DNA of 47,995 nucleotides, from assembly GCA_934140575.1 (NCBI GenBank), contig CAKPBJ010000009.1:1-47995 (forward strand). The letters run 5' to 3'. Below, piece after piece: positions 7,370 to 14,650 of this stretch (the first letter of the stretch is position 1; the number at the start of each line of letters is the position of its first letter). This DNA is from an uncultured Bacilli bacterium. Its GTDB lineage: Bacteria; Bacillota_I; Bacilli_A; RF39; UBA660. The position numbers and the translations under genes were made by a program. The notes below the pieces were generated by a model. That model worked only from the letters and a program-made list of their open reading frames with translations, was not told the DNA's origin and did no database searches.

Positions 7370-8740
7370 ATGGCAGAATTAACAATGGAAAAATTAGTAA
7401 ATTATTGTAAACAATATGGATTTATATTCCAAGGAAGTGAAATATATGGAGGTCTTGCTAATACATGGGATTATGGTCCATTAGGTTCAAGACTTAAAAA
7501 TAGTATTAAGGATTCTTGGAGAAAAAGATTTATTCAAGAAAGACCTAATGCATATGAAGTAGATGCAGCAATTTTAATGCATCCAAGAGTTTGGGAAGCA
7601 AGTGGTCATGTTGGAAGTTTCTCTGATCCATTAATTGATTGTAAGAGTTGTAAAACAAGACATAGAGCAGATAATTTAATAGATGATTTTGATGAGAATG
7701 CTCATGCTGATGGAATGAGTCAAGAAGAAATGATGGATTATATTAGAGAACATAAAGTTCCATGTCCAAAGTGTGGTAAGAGTGATTATACTGATATTAG
7801 ACAATTTAACTTAATGTTTGAAACTCATAGAGGAGTTACTGAAGATGGTAAAAATAAAGTTTATTTAAGACCTGAAAATGCACAAGGTGAATATGTTAAC
7901 TTTTTAAATGTACAAAGAACTATGCGTGCTAAGTTACCATTTAGTATAGGACAAATTGGTAAAGCATTTAGAAATGAAATTACTCCTGGAAACTTTACTT
8001 TTAGAACAATTGAATTTGAACAAATGGAATATCAAACTTTCTGTCGTGAGGGAACGGATAGTGAAATTTATGCATACTTTAAGGATTATGCTAAGAAATA
8101 TTTTATGGATTTAGGAATTAGTGAGGATAAATTAAGATTCCATGATCATGAAAAATTAGCTCATTATGCTAAAGAAGCATGTGATATTGAATATAAGTTC
8201 TCATTTGGATGGGGAGAAATTAATGGTACTCATAATAGAACTGATTATGATTTGGGAAGACATCAAGAGTATTCTGGTAATTCTCAAGAATATTTAGATC
8301 CAGAAACTAATGAAAAGTTTATTCCATATATAATTGAATCTACTGTTGGATGTGACAGATTAACTCTTGCTATTTTAGATAATAGTTATACTGAAGAAGA
8401 ACTTGAGAATGGAGATACTCGTGAAGTTATGAAGTTTATTCCATATCTTGCTCCATATAAAGTATGTGTACTACCTCTTGCTAAGAAATATCACAGTGAA
8501 AAAGCTGCTGAAATTTATAATATGTTAAGTAAAAATTTTATGACTAGTTATGATGAATCTGGTAGTATTGGTAAGAGATATAGAAGAGCAGATGCTTGTG
8601 GTACACCATGGTGTTTAACAGTTGATGATGAAACTATTAATAATGGTACAGTTACTTTAAGAGATAGAGATACTATGGAACAAATTACTTTAAAACTAGA
8701 TGAAGTAGTTGACTATGTAAATGAAAGAATTAAATTTTAA
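7370..8740 (+). CDS. glyS: glycine--tRNA ligase, homodimeric type
   Basis: Class II aminoacyl-tRNA synthetase of the alpha2 type (456 residues) that charges tRNA-Gly. The N-terminal EIYGG...WDYGPLGSRLK segment is diagnostic. Two CxxC pairs (CKSC and CPKC) form a zinc-binding insertion. Class II motif 2 (FRNEITPG...FEQMEYQ) and motif 3 (ESTVGCDRLTLAIL) follow, then the anticodon-binding domain from about residue 365. It follows the LOG gene by three bases under the T-box and is closed by a terminator. Confidence 0.97.
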   Translation: MAELTMEKLVNYCKQYGFIFQGSEIYGGLANTWDYGPLGSRLKNSIKDSWRKRFIQERPNAYEVDAAILMHPRVWEASGHVGSFSDPLIDCKSCKTRHRADNLIDDFDENAHADGMSQEEMMDYIREHKVPCPKCGKSDYTDIRQFNLMFETHRGVTEDGKNKVYLRPENAQGEYVNFLNVQRTMRAKLPFSIGQIGKAFRNEITPGNFTFRTIEFEQMEYQTFCREGTDSEIYAYFKDYAKKYFMDLGISEDKLRFHDHEKLAHYAKEACDIEYKFSFGWGEINGTHNRTDYDLGRHQEYSGNSQEYLDPETNEKFIPYIIESTVGCDRLTLAILDNSYTEEELENGDTREVMKFIPYLAPYKVCVLPLAKKYHSEKAAEIYNMLSKNFMTSYDESGSIGKRYRRADACGTPWCLTVDDETINNGTVTLRDRDTMEQITLKLDEVVDYVNERIKF

Positions 8741-8748
8741 TAAAAATT

Positions 8749-8778
8749 AGGAAAGTCGTTGATTTTCCTTTTTTCTTT
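8749..8778 (+). terminator. terminator after glyS
   Basis: Arms AGGAAA (8749-8754) and TTTCCT (8764-8769) with a nine-base loop, followed by a T-rich tail. Confidence 0.75.
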
Positions 8779-8802
8779 TTTTATACTATTTTTGGTGATT
8801 TT

Positions 8803-9486
8803 ATGGCAGTAATTGGAATACCACTTAGATATAATAGGTTAGAAGATAGAAGATGTATTTTATATTTAAGTGAAAGATTAAGAAGAACTATTCAAAAAGC
8901 AGGCGGGTTTGTTTTACCTATAGTTCAAGTACAAGATTATGATTATATGGATACTAGATATAATGAATTTTCTCAGTTAACGGATTTAGAAAAAGAAAAT
9001 ATAGAAAAGTATTTAGATATGGTGGATGGAGTAATATTTCCTGGTGGATTTAAGGTTACTCCATTTGATAAATATTTACTTGAAAGATGTATTGAAAAGG
9101 ATAAGAAGGTTCTTGGAATATGTTTAGGTATGCAACTTATGAGTTGTTATAAGGAAGATTTTAAGGTTTATAAAAATGATACAGATATAAATCATTGTCA
9201 GGAAGATGATAGGGGTTTTACTCATAAAGTTAAAATTTTTAAGAATTCTAAACTATATGATATTTTGGGTAAAGAGGAAGTACTTGTTAATAGTTTTCAT
9301 AATTATCATGTAAGTATTAACAATGATTATAGTGTTGTTGCTACTAGTAGTGATGGTTTTATTGAAGGAATTGAACTTAAGGGTTCTACATTTAATGTAG
9401 GTATTCAGTGGCATCCTGAGATTAGTTATGATTTTGATGAGGATTCTCGTAAGATAATTGATTATTTTATTAATATATGTAGTTAA
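8803..9486 (+). CDS. gamma-glutamyl-gamma-aminobutyrate hydrolase family protein (peptidase C26)
   Basis: A class I glutamine amidotransferase-like hydrolase of the PuuD/YvdE group. The nucleophile elbow is GIC107LGMQ and the triad is completed by H204 and E206 in QWHPE. MAVIGIPLRY at the start and FPGGF (79-83) are typical. In relatives it cleaves gamma-glutamyl amides; the substrate here is unknown. GGTGAT precedes the ATG. It stands alone between the glyS terminator and the infC promoter. Confidence 0.85.
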   Translation: MAVIGIPLRYNRLEDRRCILYLSERLRRTIQKAGGFVLPIVQVQDYDYMDTRYNEFSQLTDLEKENIEKYLDMVDGVIFPGGFKVTPFDKYLLERCIEKDKKVLGICLGMQLMSCYKEDFKVYKNDTDINHCQEDDRGFTHKVKIFKNSKLYDILGKEEVLVNSFHNYHVSINNDYSVVATSSDGFIEGIELKGSTFNVGIQWHPEISYDFDEDSRKIIDYFINICS

Positions 9487-9571
9487 TAGTTAAAAAAGGT
9501 TATGACTAGTGTTATTTTATAAGTTTTATTTTGAATTGTTATGTAATTTTTTAACAAATTTATAAAAAATG

Positions 9572-9600
9572 TTGACAAATAAGGACTAGATACATATAAT
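9572..9600 (+). promoter_or_regulatory. consensus promoter of the infC operon
   Basis: TTGACA (9572-9577), a 17 bp spacer and TATAAT (9595-9600): a perfect SigA-type match, as expected for a ribosomal operon. Confidence 0.93.
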
Positions 9601-9606
9601 ATTACT

Positions 9607-9737
9607 AGTCGAGAAAAAAAGGAAAGAGATTTATATCCACCTGATCTGCGAATAGCGATAGGTTAAAAGCCAATATACAGTTAATAATAATATTATGTGT
9701 GTATTTAGCGGATATAAGTTTTATATCTGCTTTTCTT
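9607..9737 (+). promoter_or_regulatory. probable L20 autoregulatory leader (attenuator) of infC-rpmI-rplT
   Basis: A structured untranslated leader ends in a terminator hairpin, AGCGGATATAA (9707-9717) with TTATATCTGCT (9721-9731) and a TTTTCTT tail, before infC. An upstream segment TTATATCC (9631-9638) is the exact complement of GGATATAA (9710-9717), so it can form a mutually exclusive antiterminator. This matches the scheme of the Bacillota L20 leader, where ribosomal protein L20 binds the leader and favours termination. The family assignment rests on position and architecture; I did not match the consensus. Confidence 0.72.
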
Positions 9738-9757
9738 ATGTTATGGAGGTGTTAGGT

Positions 9758-10288
9758 ATCGCAAAGAATAATGATAACATGTTGATTAATGATCAAATCA
9801 AAGCTCGTGAAGTTCTTGTTATTGGTCCAAATGGAGAACAAGTTGGTGTTAAACCTATTCAGGATGCTCGTACTTTAGCTAGTTATGCTGCACTTGATTT
9901 AGTTTTAATTAGTCCAAATGCTAATCCACCTGTTTGTAAAGTAATGGATTATAATAAGTTCCGTTATGAGAAACAGAAAAAAGCCAAAGAGGCTATAAAG
10001 AAACAAAAGGCTAATATGTCTGAACTTAAGGAGTATCGTTTATCACCTGTTATTGATGTTGGAGATTTTGAAACTAAACTTAGAAATGCAACTAAGTATT
10101 TAGAAAAAGGGGATAGAATTAAACTTACTATAAGATTTAAGGGACGTCAGATGGCGCATACTGAATTAGGTAAGGAAGTTCTTGAGCGTTTTGCCGACAG
10201 AGTTAAGGATTATGCAGATATAGATCAAAAACCTAAGTTAGATGGTAGAACAATGACTATGTTATTAGTACCAAGGAAAGACAAATAA
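9758..10288 (+). CDS. infC: translation initiation factor IF-3, probable AUC start
   Basis: IF-3 keeps ribosomal subunits apart and proofreads start-codon and initiator-tRNA pairing. The protein begins AKNNDNMLINDQIKAREV, the standard IF-3 N-terminus, directly after an ATC codon at 9758, and GGAGGTG (9745-9751) lies six bases before it. No ATG or GTG sits at a suitable distance; the ATG at 9744 is part of the Shine-Dalgarno sequence. Rare AUU/AUC starts are known in infC and let IF-3 repress its own translation. At 176 residues it is full length, with both N- and C-terminal domains. Confidence 0.93.
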   Translation: MAKNNDNMLINDQIKAREVLVIGPNGEQVGVKPIQDARTLASYAALDLVLISPNANPPVCKVMDYNKFRYEKQKKAKEAIKKQKANMSELKEYRLSPVIDVGDFETKLRNATKYLEKGDRIKLTIRFKGRQMAHTELGKEVLERFADRVKDYADIDQKPKLDGRTMTMLLVPRKDK

Positions 10289-10307
10289 TTAATAGGAGGA
10301 AAAAATT

Positions 10308-10493
10308 ATGCCAAAAATTAAAACACATAAAGGAACTGCTAAAGTAGTTAAAAAACGTAAGAATGATATCGTAATTGGAAAACCAGGAAGTAGACATAAT
10401 ACTGGTAGTAAAAGTACAAGCTTTAATAGAGGTTGTAGAAAGGGATCTAGTCTTAGTAAGGCAGATCAAAGTAGATTAAAGAATATTATCTAA
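10308..10493 (+). CDS. rpmI: 50S ribosomal protein L35
   Basis: A 61-residue basic protein beginning MPKIKTHKGTAKVVKKRKN, the family signature; members are usually about 65 residues. GGAGG precedes the ATG. It lies between infC and rplT in the standard order. Confidence 0.96.
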   Translation: MPKIKTHKGTAKVVKKRKNDIVIGKPGSRHNTGSKSTSFNRGCRKGSSLSKADQSRLKNII

Positions 10494-10520
10494 TCTATAT
10501 ATTAAGAAGGAGGAAGAAAC

Positions 10521-11099
10521 ATGGCAAGAGTTAAAAATGGAGCAGTTACTAAGGCTCGTCACAAAAAAGTATTAAAACAAGCTAAAGGTTACTTTGGAAG
10601 TAAACATAGATTATATAAAACAGCTAAAGAACAATTAATGCATTCAGGTCAATATGCATTTAGAGACAGAAAACAAAAGAAGAGAGAATTTAGAAAGTTA
10701 TGGATTACAAGAATCAATGCTGCTTGTAGACAAAATGATATTTCTTATTCAAGATTTATTGAAGGATTAACAAAAGCTGGTGTTGAAGTTAACCGTAAGA
10801 TGTTATCTGAAATAGCTATTAATGATCCAAAAGCATTTACTGATTTAGTTAAAGTTGCTAAAGATGGAAAAGCTGGTAAGATTAAACCTGCTACTGAAGT
10901 TAGTGGAACAGAAGTAACTGTTGGAGCTACAAAGACAACAAAAAAAGAGACTAAAAAAGAAGTAAAGAAAGAAACTACTAGTAAAGATGTTGATTATTCA
11001 TCTATGAAAGTTGCTGAATTAAAAGAAATCGCAGCTGAAAAGAATATTGATGTTACTGGTATGAAAAAAGCTGATATAGTAGAAGCTTTAACAAAATAA
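10521..11099 (+). CDS. rplT: 50S ribosomal protein L20 with extra C-terminal Rho_N/SAP-like tail
   Basis: Residues 1-118 are ordinary L20, a 23S rRNA-binding assembly protein and the likely repressor acting on the infC leader. The usual protein stops near 118 residues, but here 192 residues are encoded. A Lys/Thr-rich linker (about 125-160) leads to MKVAELKEIAAEKNIDV and ends in VEALTK, a helix-extended-helix motif of the Rho N-terminal/SAP kind. Ribosomal protein S2 next door carries a related tail. The reading frame is intact and the tail has no sign of frameshift. Confidence 0.95.
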   Translation: MARVKNGAVTKARHKKVLKQAKGYFGSKHRLYKTAKEQLMHSGQYAFRDRKQKKREFRKLWITRINAACRQNDISYSRFIEGLTKAGVEVNRKMLSEIAINDPKAFTDLVKVAKDGKAGKIKPATEVSGTEVTVGATKTTKKETKKEVKKETTSKDVDYSSMKVAELKEIAAEKNIDVTGMKKADIVEALTK

Positions 11100-11103
11100 T
11101 CAT

Positions 11104-11157
11104 ATTAGTGAATTTATTTATCTAGTGCCATTTTGGTGATAAATTTTAGAAACTAAT
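11104..11157 (+). promoter_or_regulatory. structured RNA element upstream of rpsB
   Basis: Three nested inverted repeats fill the 87 bp gap between rplT and rpsB: ATTAGT (11104-11109) with ACTAAT (11152-11157), TTTATC (11117-11122) with GATAAA (11138-11143), and CCA (11128-11130) with TGG (11134-11136). There is no T-run, so it is not a terminator. I see no clear promoter in the gap. It could be an S2-binding control site or an RNA processing site; that is inference. Confidence 0.5.
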
Positions 11158-11186
11158 AGAAGAAAAAAAACGAAGGAGAATTAATT

Positions 11187-12125
11187 ATGACTGTTGTATC
11201 AATGAATTATTTATTAGAAGCTGGTGTTCAATTTGGACATCAAAAAAGAAGATGGAATCCAAAAATGAAGGAATACATCTTTACTACAAGAGATGATATT
11301 TATATTATCGATTTACAAAAAACTGTAAAGAAATTAGAAGAAGCTTATGAAGCTATGAAAGAAATCGCAGCTAATGGTGGAAAAGTTTTATATGTTGGAA
11401 CTAAGAAACAAGCTCAAGAAGCTGCTGAAGAATGTGCTACTAGAACTGGTATGTACTTTGTAAATGAAAGATGGTTAGGTGGAACTTTAACTAACTTTAA
11501 GACAATCCGTTCAAGAATTAGAAGAATGGAAGAAATCGAAAAAATGGAAACAGATGGAACTTTTGAAGCATTACCTAAAAAAGAAGTTATCCAAATTAAA
11601 AAAGAATATGAAAAATTAAATAAAAACTTAAGAGGAATTCGTGAAATGAAAAAATTACCTCAAGCTATGGTAATTGTTGATCCTCGTAAAGAAGATATTG
11701 CTATTAAAGAAGCTAGAATTTTAGGAATCCCTGTATTTGGTATCGTAGATACTAACTGTGATCCAGATATGGTAGATTATGTAATTCCTGGTAATGATGA
11801 TGCTGTTCGTTCAGTTAAATTATTAATCGGAGTTCTTACTAATGCAGTAGCAGAAGCTAATGGTAATGAAGTTGTTGATTTTGTTTCAGAAGATGACAAA
11901 GCAAGAGCTGAAAAGAAAGCTCAAAAAAGAGAAAATGCTAGAAAAGAAGAAGCAACTAAATCACAAGAAGTAAAAAATGAAGAAAAAGTTGAAACTAAAG
12001 TAGAAGAAAGTGAAGATTTAGCTACATTAACTTTATCTGCTTTAAAAGATAAAGCAAAAGAAGCTGGAGTAAAAGGTTATTCTACAATGAAAAAACAAGA
12101 ATTAGTTGAAGCTTTAACTAAATAG
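11187..12125 (+). CDS. rpsB: 30S ribosomal protein S2 with C-terminal Rho_N/SAP-like tail
   Basis: Residues 1-235 are a normal S2 (GVQFGHQKRRWNPKM, KAQEAAEECATRTGM, WLGGTLTNFKT, VDTNCDPDMVDY). A Lys/Glu-rich linker (about 236-280) and a tail of about 32 residues (LSALKDKAKEAGVKGYS then MKKQELVEALTK) bring it to 312 residues against the usual 230-260. The tail resembles the one on L20. A terminator and a new promoter separate it from tsf, so the common rpsB-tsf pair is transcriptionally split here. Confidence 0.96.
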   Translation: MTVVSMNYLLEAGVQFGHQKRRWNPKMKEYIFTTRDDIYIIDLQKTVKKLEEAYEAMKEIAANGGKVLYVGTKKQAQEAAEECATRTGMYFVNERWLGGTLTNFKTIRSRIRRMEEIEKMETDGTFEALPKKEVIQIKKEYEKLNKNLRGIREMKKLPQAMVIVDPRKEDIAIKEARILGIPVFGIVDTNCDPDMVDYVIPGNDDAVRSVKLLIGVLTNAVAEANGNEVVDFVSEDDKARAEKKAQKRENARKEEATKSQEVKNEEKVETKVEESEDLATLTLSALKDKAKEAGVKGYSTMKKQELVEALTK

Positions 12126-12138
12126 TCGTTTTACTTAT

Positions 12139-12170
12139 AAAGAGTGTTGCTTAACACTCTTTTATTTATA
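12139..12170 (+). terminator. terminator after rpsB
   Basis: Perfect ten-pair arms AAAGAGTGTT (12139-12148) and AACACTCTTT (12153-12162), loop GCTT, then a T-rich tail. Confidence 0.92.
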
Positions 12171-12178
12171 TATTTTTC

Positions 12179-12207
12179 TTGGGAATTTTAGAAAAATATT
12201 ATATAAT
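12179..12207 (+). promoter_or_regulatory. promoter of tsf
   Basis: TTGGGA (12179-12184), a 17 bp spacer and TATAAT (12202-12207), 33 bp before the tsf start. Confidence 0.75.
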
Positions 12208-12239
12208 ATGTTTAGTTAGTTTTTTAAGGAGGAAAAAAT

Positions 12240-13127
12240 ATGTACACAGTAAGTGATGTAAAAGAATTAAGAGAAAAAACTGGTGCTGGAATGATGGATT
12301 GTAAAAAAGCACTAGAAGCATGTGAAGGTAGCATGGACAAAGCAGTTGATTGGTTAAGAGAAAAAGGAATTGCTAAAGCTGCTAAGAAAGAAAGCAGAAT
12401 TGCTGCAGAAGGATTATGTAAGATTAAAGTTGATGGAAATACAGCTGTTATGGTTGAAGTTAACTCTGAAACTGATTTCGTTGCAAAGAATGAAGAATTT
12501 ACTAATTTTGTAGATTATTTATTAGATGAAATCTTAAAAAATGATGTTAAAACAAATGAAGATGTTTTAGCTATTAAAGATGGAGAAGAAACAGTAAGTG
12601 ATAAGTTAGTTGCTTTAACTGCAAAAATTGGAGAAAAGTTAAGTTTTAGACGTTTTGAAAAGGTTACTAAAGCTGATGATGAAACTTTTGGTACTTATAT
12701 TCATTTAGGTGGAAAGATTGGTACTATCGTTGTTGTAAAAGGAGCTAATGAAGAAGTTGCAAAAGATGTTGCAATGCAAGCTGCAGCAATGAGCCCAGTT
12801 GCTTTAAAAAGAGATGGAGTACCAGCTGAAATGGTAGAACATGAAAAAGGTGTTATTACTGAACAAGTTAAAAATGAAGCTGCTGGTAAGCCAGAAGATA
12901 TTGTTGCTAGAATGGTAAATGGAAGATTAGAAAAATTCTATAAAGAAATCGTTTTAGAAGAACAAGCATTCATTAAAGAAAACAAATTATCTGTATCTAA
13001 ATATGTAAGTGATAATGGTGGAGAAATTAAGTCTATGGTTAGATTTGCTGTTGGTGAAGGAATTGAAAAGAGACAAGAAAACTTTGCTGAAGAAGTAATG
13101 AGCCAAATTAATGATGCTGCTAAGTAG
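12240..13127 (+). CDS. tsf: elongation factor Ts
   Basis: Guanine-nucleotide exchange factor for EF-Tu. The N-terminal UBA-like domain holds LREKTGAGMMDCKKAL, and SETDFVAKNEEF marks the core region that inserts into EF-Tu. It has 295 residues, the full length. AAGGAGG lies seven bases before the ATG. It has its own promoter and terminator and is not followed by pyrH. Confidence 0.97.
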   Translation: MYTVSDVKELREKTGAGMMDCKKALEACEGSMDKAVDWLREKGIAKAAKKESRIAAEGLCKIKVDGNTAVMVEVNSETDFVAKNEEFTNFVDYLLDEILKNDVKTNEDVLAIKDGEETVSDKLVALTAKIGEKLSFRRFEKVTKADDETFGTYIHLGGKIGTIVVVKGANEEVAKDVAMQAAAMSPVALKRDGVPAEMVEHEKGVITEQVKNEAAGKPEDIVARMVNGRLEKFYKEIVLEEQAFIKENKLSVSKYVSDNGGEIKSMVRFAVGEGIEKRQENFAEEVMSQINDAAK

Positions 13128-13137
13128 TAAATTGTGT

Positions 13138-13165
13138 AAAGCCAATAATTAGTTGGCTTTTTTTG
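13138..13165 (+). terminator. terminator after tsf
   Basis: Arms AAAGCCAA (13138-13145) and TTGGCTTT (13153-13160) with a seven-base loop and a T-run. Confidence 0.92.
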
Positions 13166-13211
13166 TTGTGTTTTTCTTAAAATTTAATAAAATTAATATA
13201 GAGGATGGTAT

Positions 13212-13331
13212 ATGAAAATAAATTTAAAAAAACAAGTTGAAGATGATGATCATGTAATATTTATAGATAAGTTAGATATTCCTAAGGAGGGTGAGTGTAA
13301 AGGTAAAGAAAAAGATGTTAGTAATACTTGA
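13212..13331 (+). CDS. small ORF, 39 residues, unknown
   Basis: An ATG with GAGGATGGT upstream opens a 39-codon frame, MKINLKKQVEDDDHVIFIDK at its start, ending in TGA. The product is charged and soluble with no recognisable motif. It lies between the tsf terminator and the Lys-rich membrane protein gene and overlaps the predicted promoter of that gene. Codon use matches neighbours, so it may be real, but it could be a chance frame. Confidence 0.5.
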   Translation: MKINLKKQVEDDDHVIFIDKLDIPKEGECKGKEKDVSNT

Positions 13332-13355
13332 TATTTTTTTGATTTCTGTTATAAT
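13328..13355 (+). promoter_or_regulatory. promoter of the Lys-rich membrane protein gene
   Basis: TTGATA (13328-13333), a 16 bp spacer and TATAAT (13350-13355), 26 bp before the ATG at 13381. Confidence 0.7.
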
Positions 13356-13380
13356 ATGCGAGTAATAAGGGGATGTTAGT

Positions 13381-14019
13381 ATGGCTAAGAAAAGTTCTAC
13401 TAATGCAGTAGATAAGATTAATGAACAAATTAAAGATTTAGAAAAGAGTAAAAAGAAAATAGATAAAGATGATGATGTTATACCTGTTTTTGATAGGAAA
13501 AAGCTTAATGATGAAATAAAGAAAAAGTCATCTAATTCTAAGAGCAAAAATTCTTATAAAAAAAGTAATAAAACTAATAAAAAGATTAGAGATAATGTTA
13601 TTGTAAATGATAAGAAATATAAAAATAATGATAAAGATAATGATAAGACAATAATTAGAGATAAAATTATTACTGTTGATTCTAAAAAGAAAAATATTGA
13701 TAAGTTAAAGAGTGAAAATAAGAATAATAGTAAATTAAAAAAAGAAGAAGGTTTAACTGAGGAAGAAACTCTTAAATTGAAAAATTTAGAAGAAGAGATG
13801 AGAGATTTATATTCTAGTGAAGAGTTTTCTAAAACTAAAAAGATTAATACTATTTCTTCTAATAAAAACAGTTTAAAAAATATTGAGTCTAGAATTGATG
13901 AAAAGTTGGATGATGTTAGTTTGGGGTTATTAAATAAGACTTTGTATATTTTACTTGTTATATTTTGTACTTTATTTTTAATGTTTATTTTGTTTATTGC
14001 TTTTATAAGTACTTTTTAG
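13381..14019 (+). CDS. Lys/Asp/Asn-rich tail-anchored protein, unknown
   Basis: I do not recognise this 212-residue protein. The first 180 residues are low-complexity and highly charged (Lys, Asp, Asn, Glu, Ser), probably disordered or coiled. A single strongly hydrophobic segment (about 183-208, LYILLVIFCTLFLMFILFIA) lies at the very C-terminus, so it looks tail-anchored with the charged part in the cytoplasm. It occupies the place between tsf and frr where pyrH is usual in Bacillota. GGGGATG precedes the start. Confidence 0.75.
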   Translation: MAKKSSTNAVDKINEQIKDLEKSKKKIDKDDDVIPVFDRKKLNDEIKKKSSNSKSKNSYKKSNKTNKKIRDNVIVNDKKYKNNDKDNDKTIIRDKIITVDSKKKNIDKLKSENKNNSKLKKEEGLTEEETLKLKNLEEEMRDLYSSEEFSKTKKINTISSNKNSLKNIESRIDEKLDDVSLGLLNKTLYILLVIFCTLFLMFILFIAFISTF

Positions 14020-14030
14020 TGCTTTTTTCT
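14007..14030 (+). terminator. terminator overlapping a stop codon, repeated at 27287
   Basis: Arms AAGTAC (14007-14012) and GTGCTT (14019-14024) with one G-U pair, then TTTTTT. The hairpin begins inside the last codons of the preceding gene. The same hairpin and tail recur at 27287-27310. Confidence 0.8.
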
Positions 14031-14080
14031 TTATTTTATTTGGTTAATATAATATAATATTTGTAAGGAGAGATGAATTA

Positions 14081-14629
14081 ATGGATAGTGATACTATAAT
14101 ATTAGATATAACTGAAAAGATGGATAAGACTATTGAAAACTTGGAAAAAAGATTTACTACAGTTAGAGCTGGTAGAGCAAATCCTTCAAGTTTAGATGGT
14201 GTTAGTGCTGAGTATTATGGAGTTTTAACACCTCTTAAACAATTAGCAACTATTTCAGTACCTGAGGCTAGACAGTTATTAATTAAGCCTTTTGATAAAC
14301 ATTCTTTAGGAGCTATTGAAAAAGCAATTTTAGCGTCAAATTTAGGATATAACCCAAGTAATGATGGAGAAACTATTAGAATAATTATTCCAGAACTTAC
14401 TGAGGAAAGAAGAAAAGAACTTGTAAAACAAGTAAAATCTATTTCAGAAGATGCTAAAGTTTCAATTAGAAATATTAGACGTGAAGGAATGGAAGACGTT
14501 AAGAAAGCTGAAATGCCTGAAGATGAAGAGAAGGGTATGGAAAAAGATATTCAAGATTTAGTTAATGAATATAACAAAAAAATAGAAGCAATTTTAAAGG
14601 AGAAAGAAGGAGAGTTACTTACTGTATAA
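14081..14629 (+). CDS. frr: ribosome recycling factor
   Basis: Splits post-termination ribosomes together with EF-G. Typical features are EKRFTTVRAGRANPSSLDG near the N-terminus, the IKPFDKHSL segment, and the C-terminal long helix with LTEERRKELVKQVK. It has 182 residues, the full length. AAGGAGAG precedes the ATG. folD follows after 21 bp, so the two are probably co-transcribed. Confidence 0.97.
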   Translation: MDSDTIILDITEKMDKTIENLEKRFTTVRAGRANPSSLDGVSAEYYGVLTPLKQLATISVPEARQLLIKPFDKHSLGAIEKAILASNLGYNPSNDGETIRIIIPELTEERRKELVKQVKSISEDAKVSIRNIRREGMEDVKKAEMPEDEEKGMEKDIQDLVNEYNKKIEAILKEKEGELLTV

Positions 14630-14650
14630 GTAATTCTTTTTTAGAGTATT

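Noticed and set aside
9695..9757. Longer infC start upstream
   Set aside because: The added codons run through the terminator hairpin of the leader, are unrelated to IF-3, and lack a ribosome binding site.
10257..10469. Minus-strand frame opposite rpmI
   Set aside because: It lies wholly over infC and rpmI, which are unmistakable.
11104..11157. Terminator between rplT and rpsB
   Set aside because: The stem-loop has no T-run after it, so it was recorded as a structured element instead.
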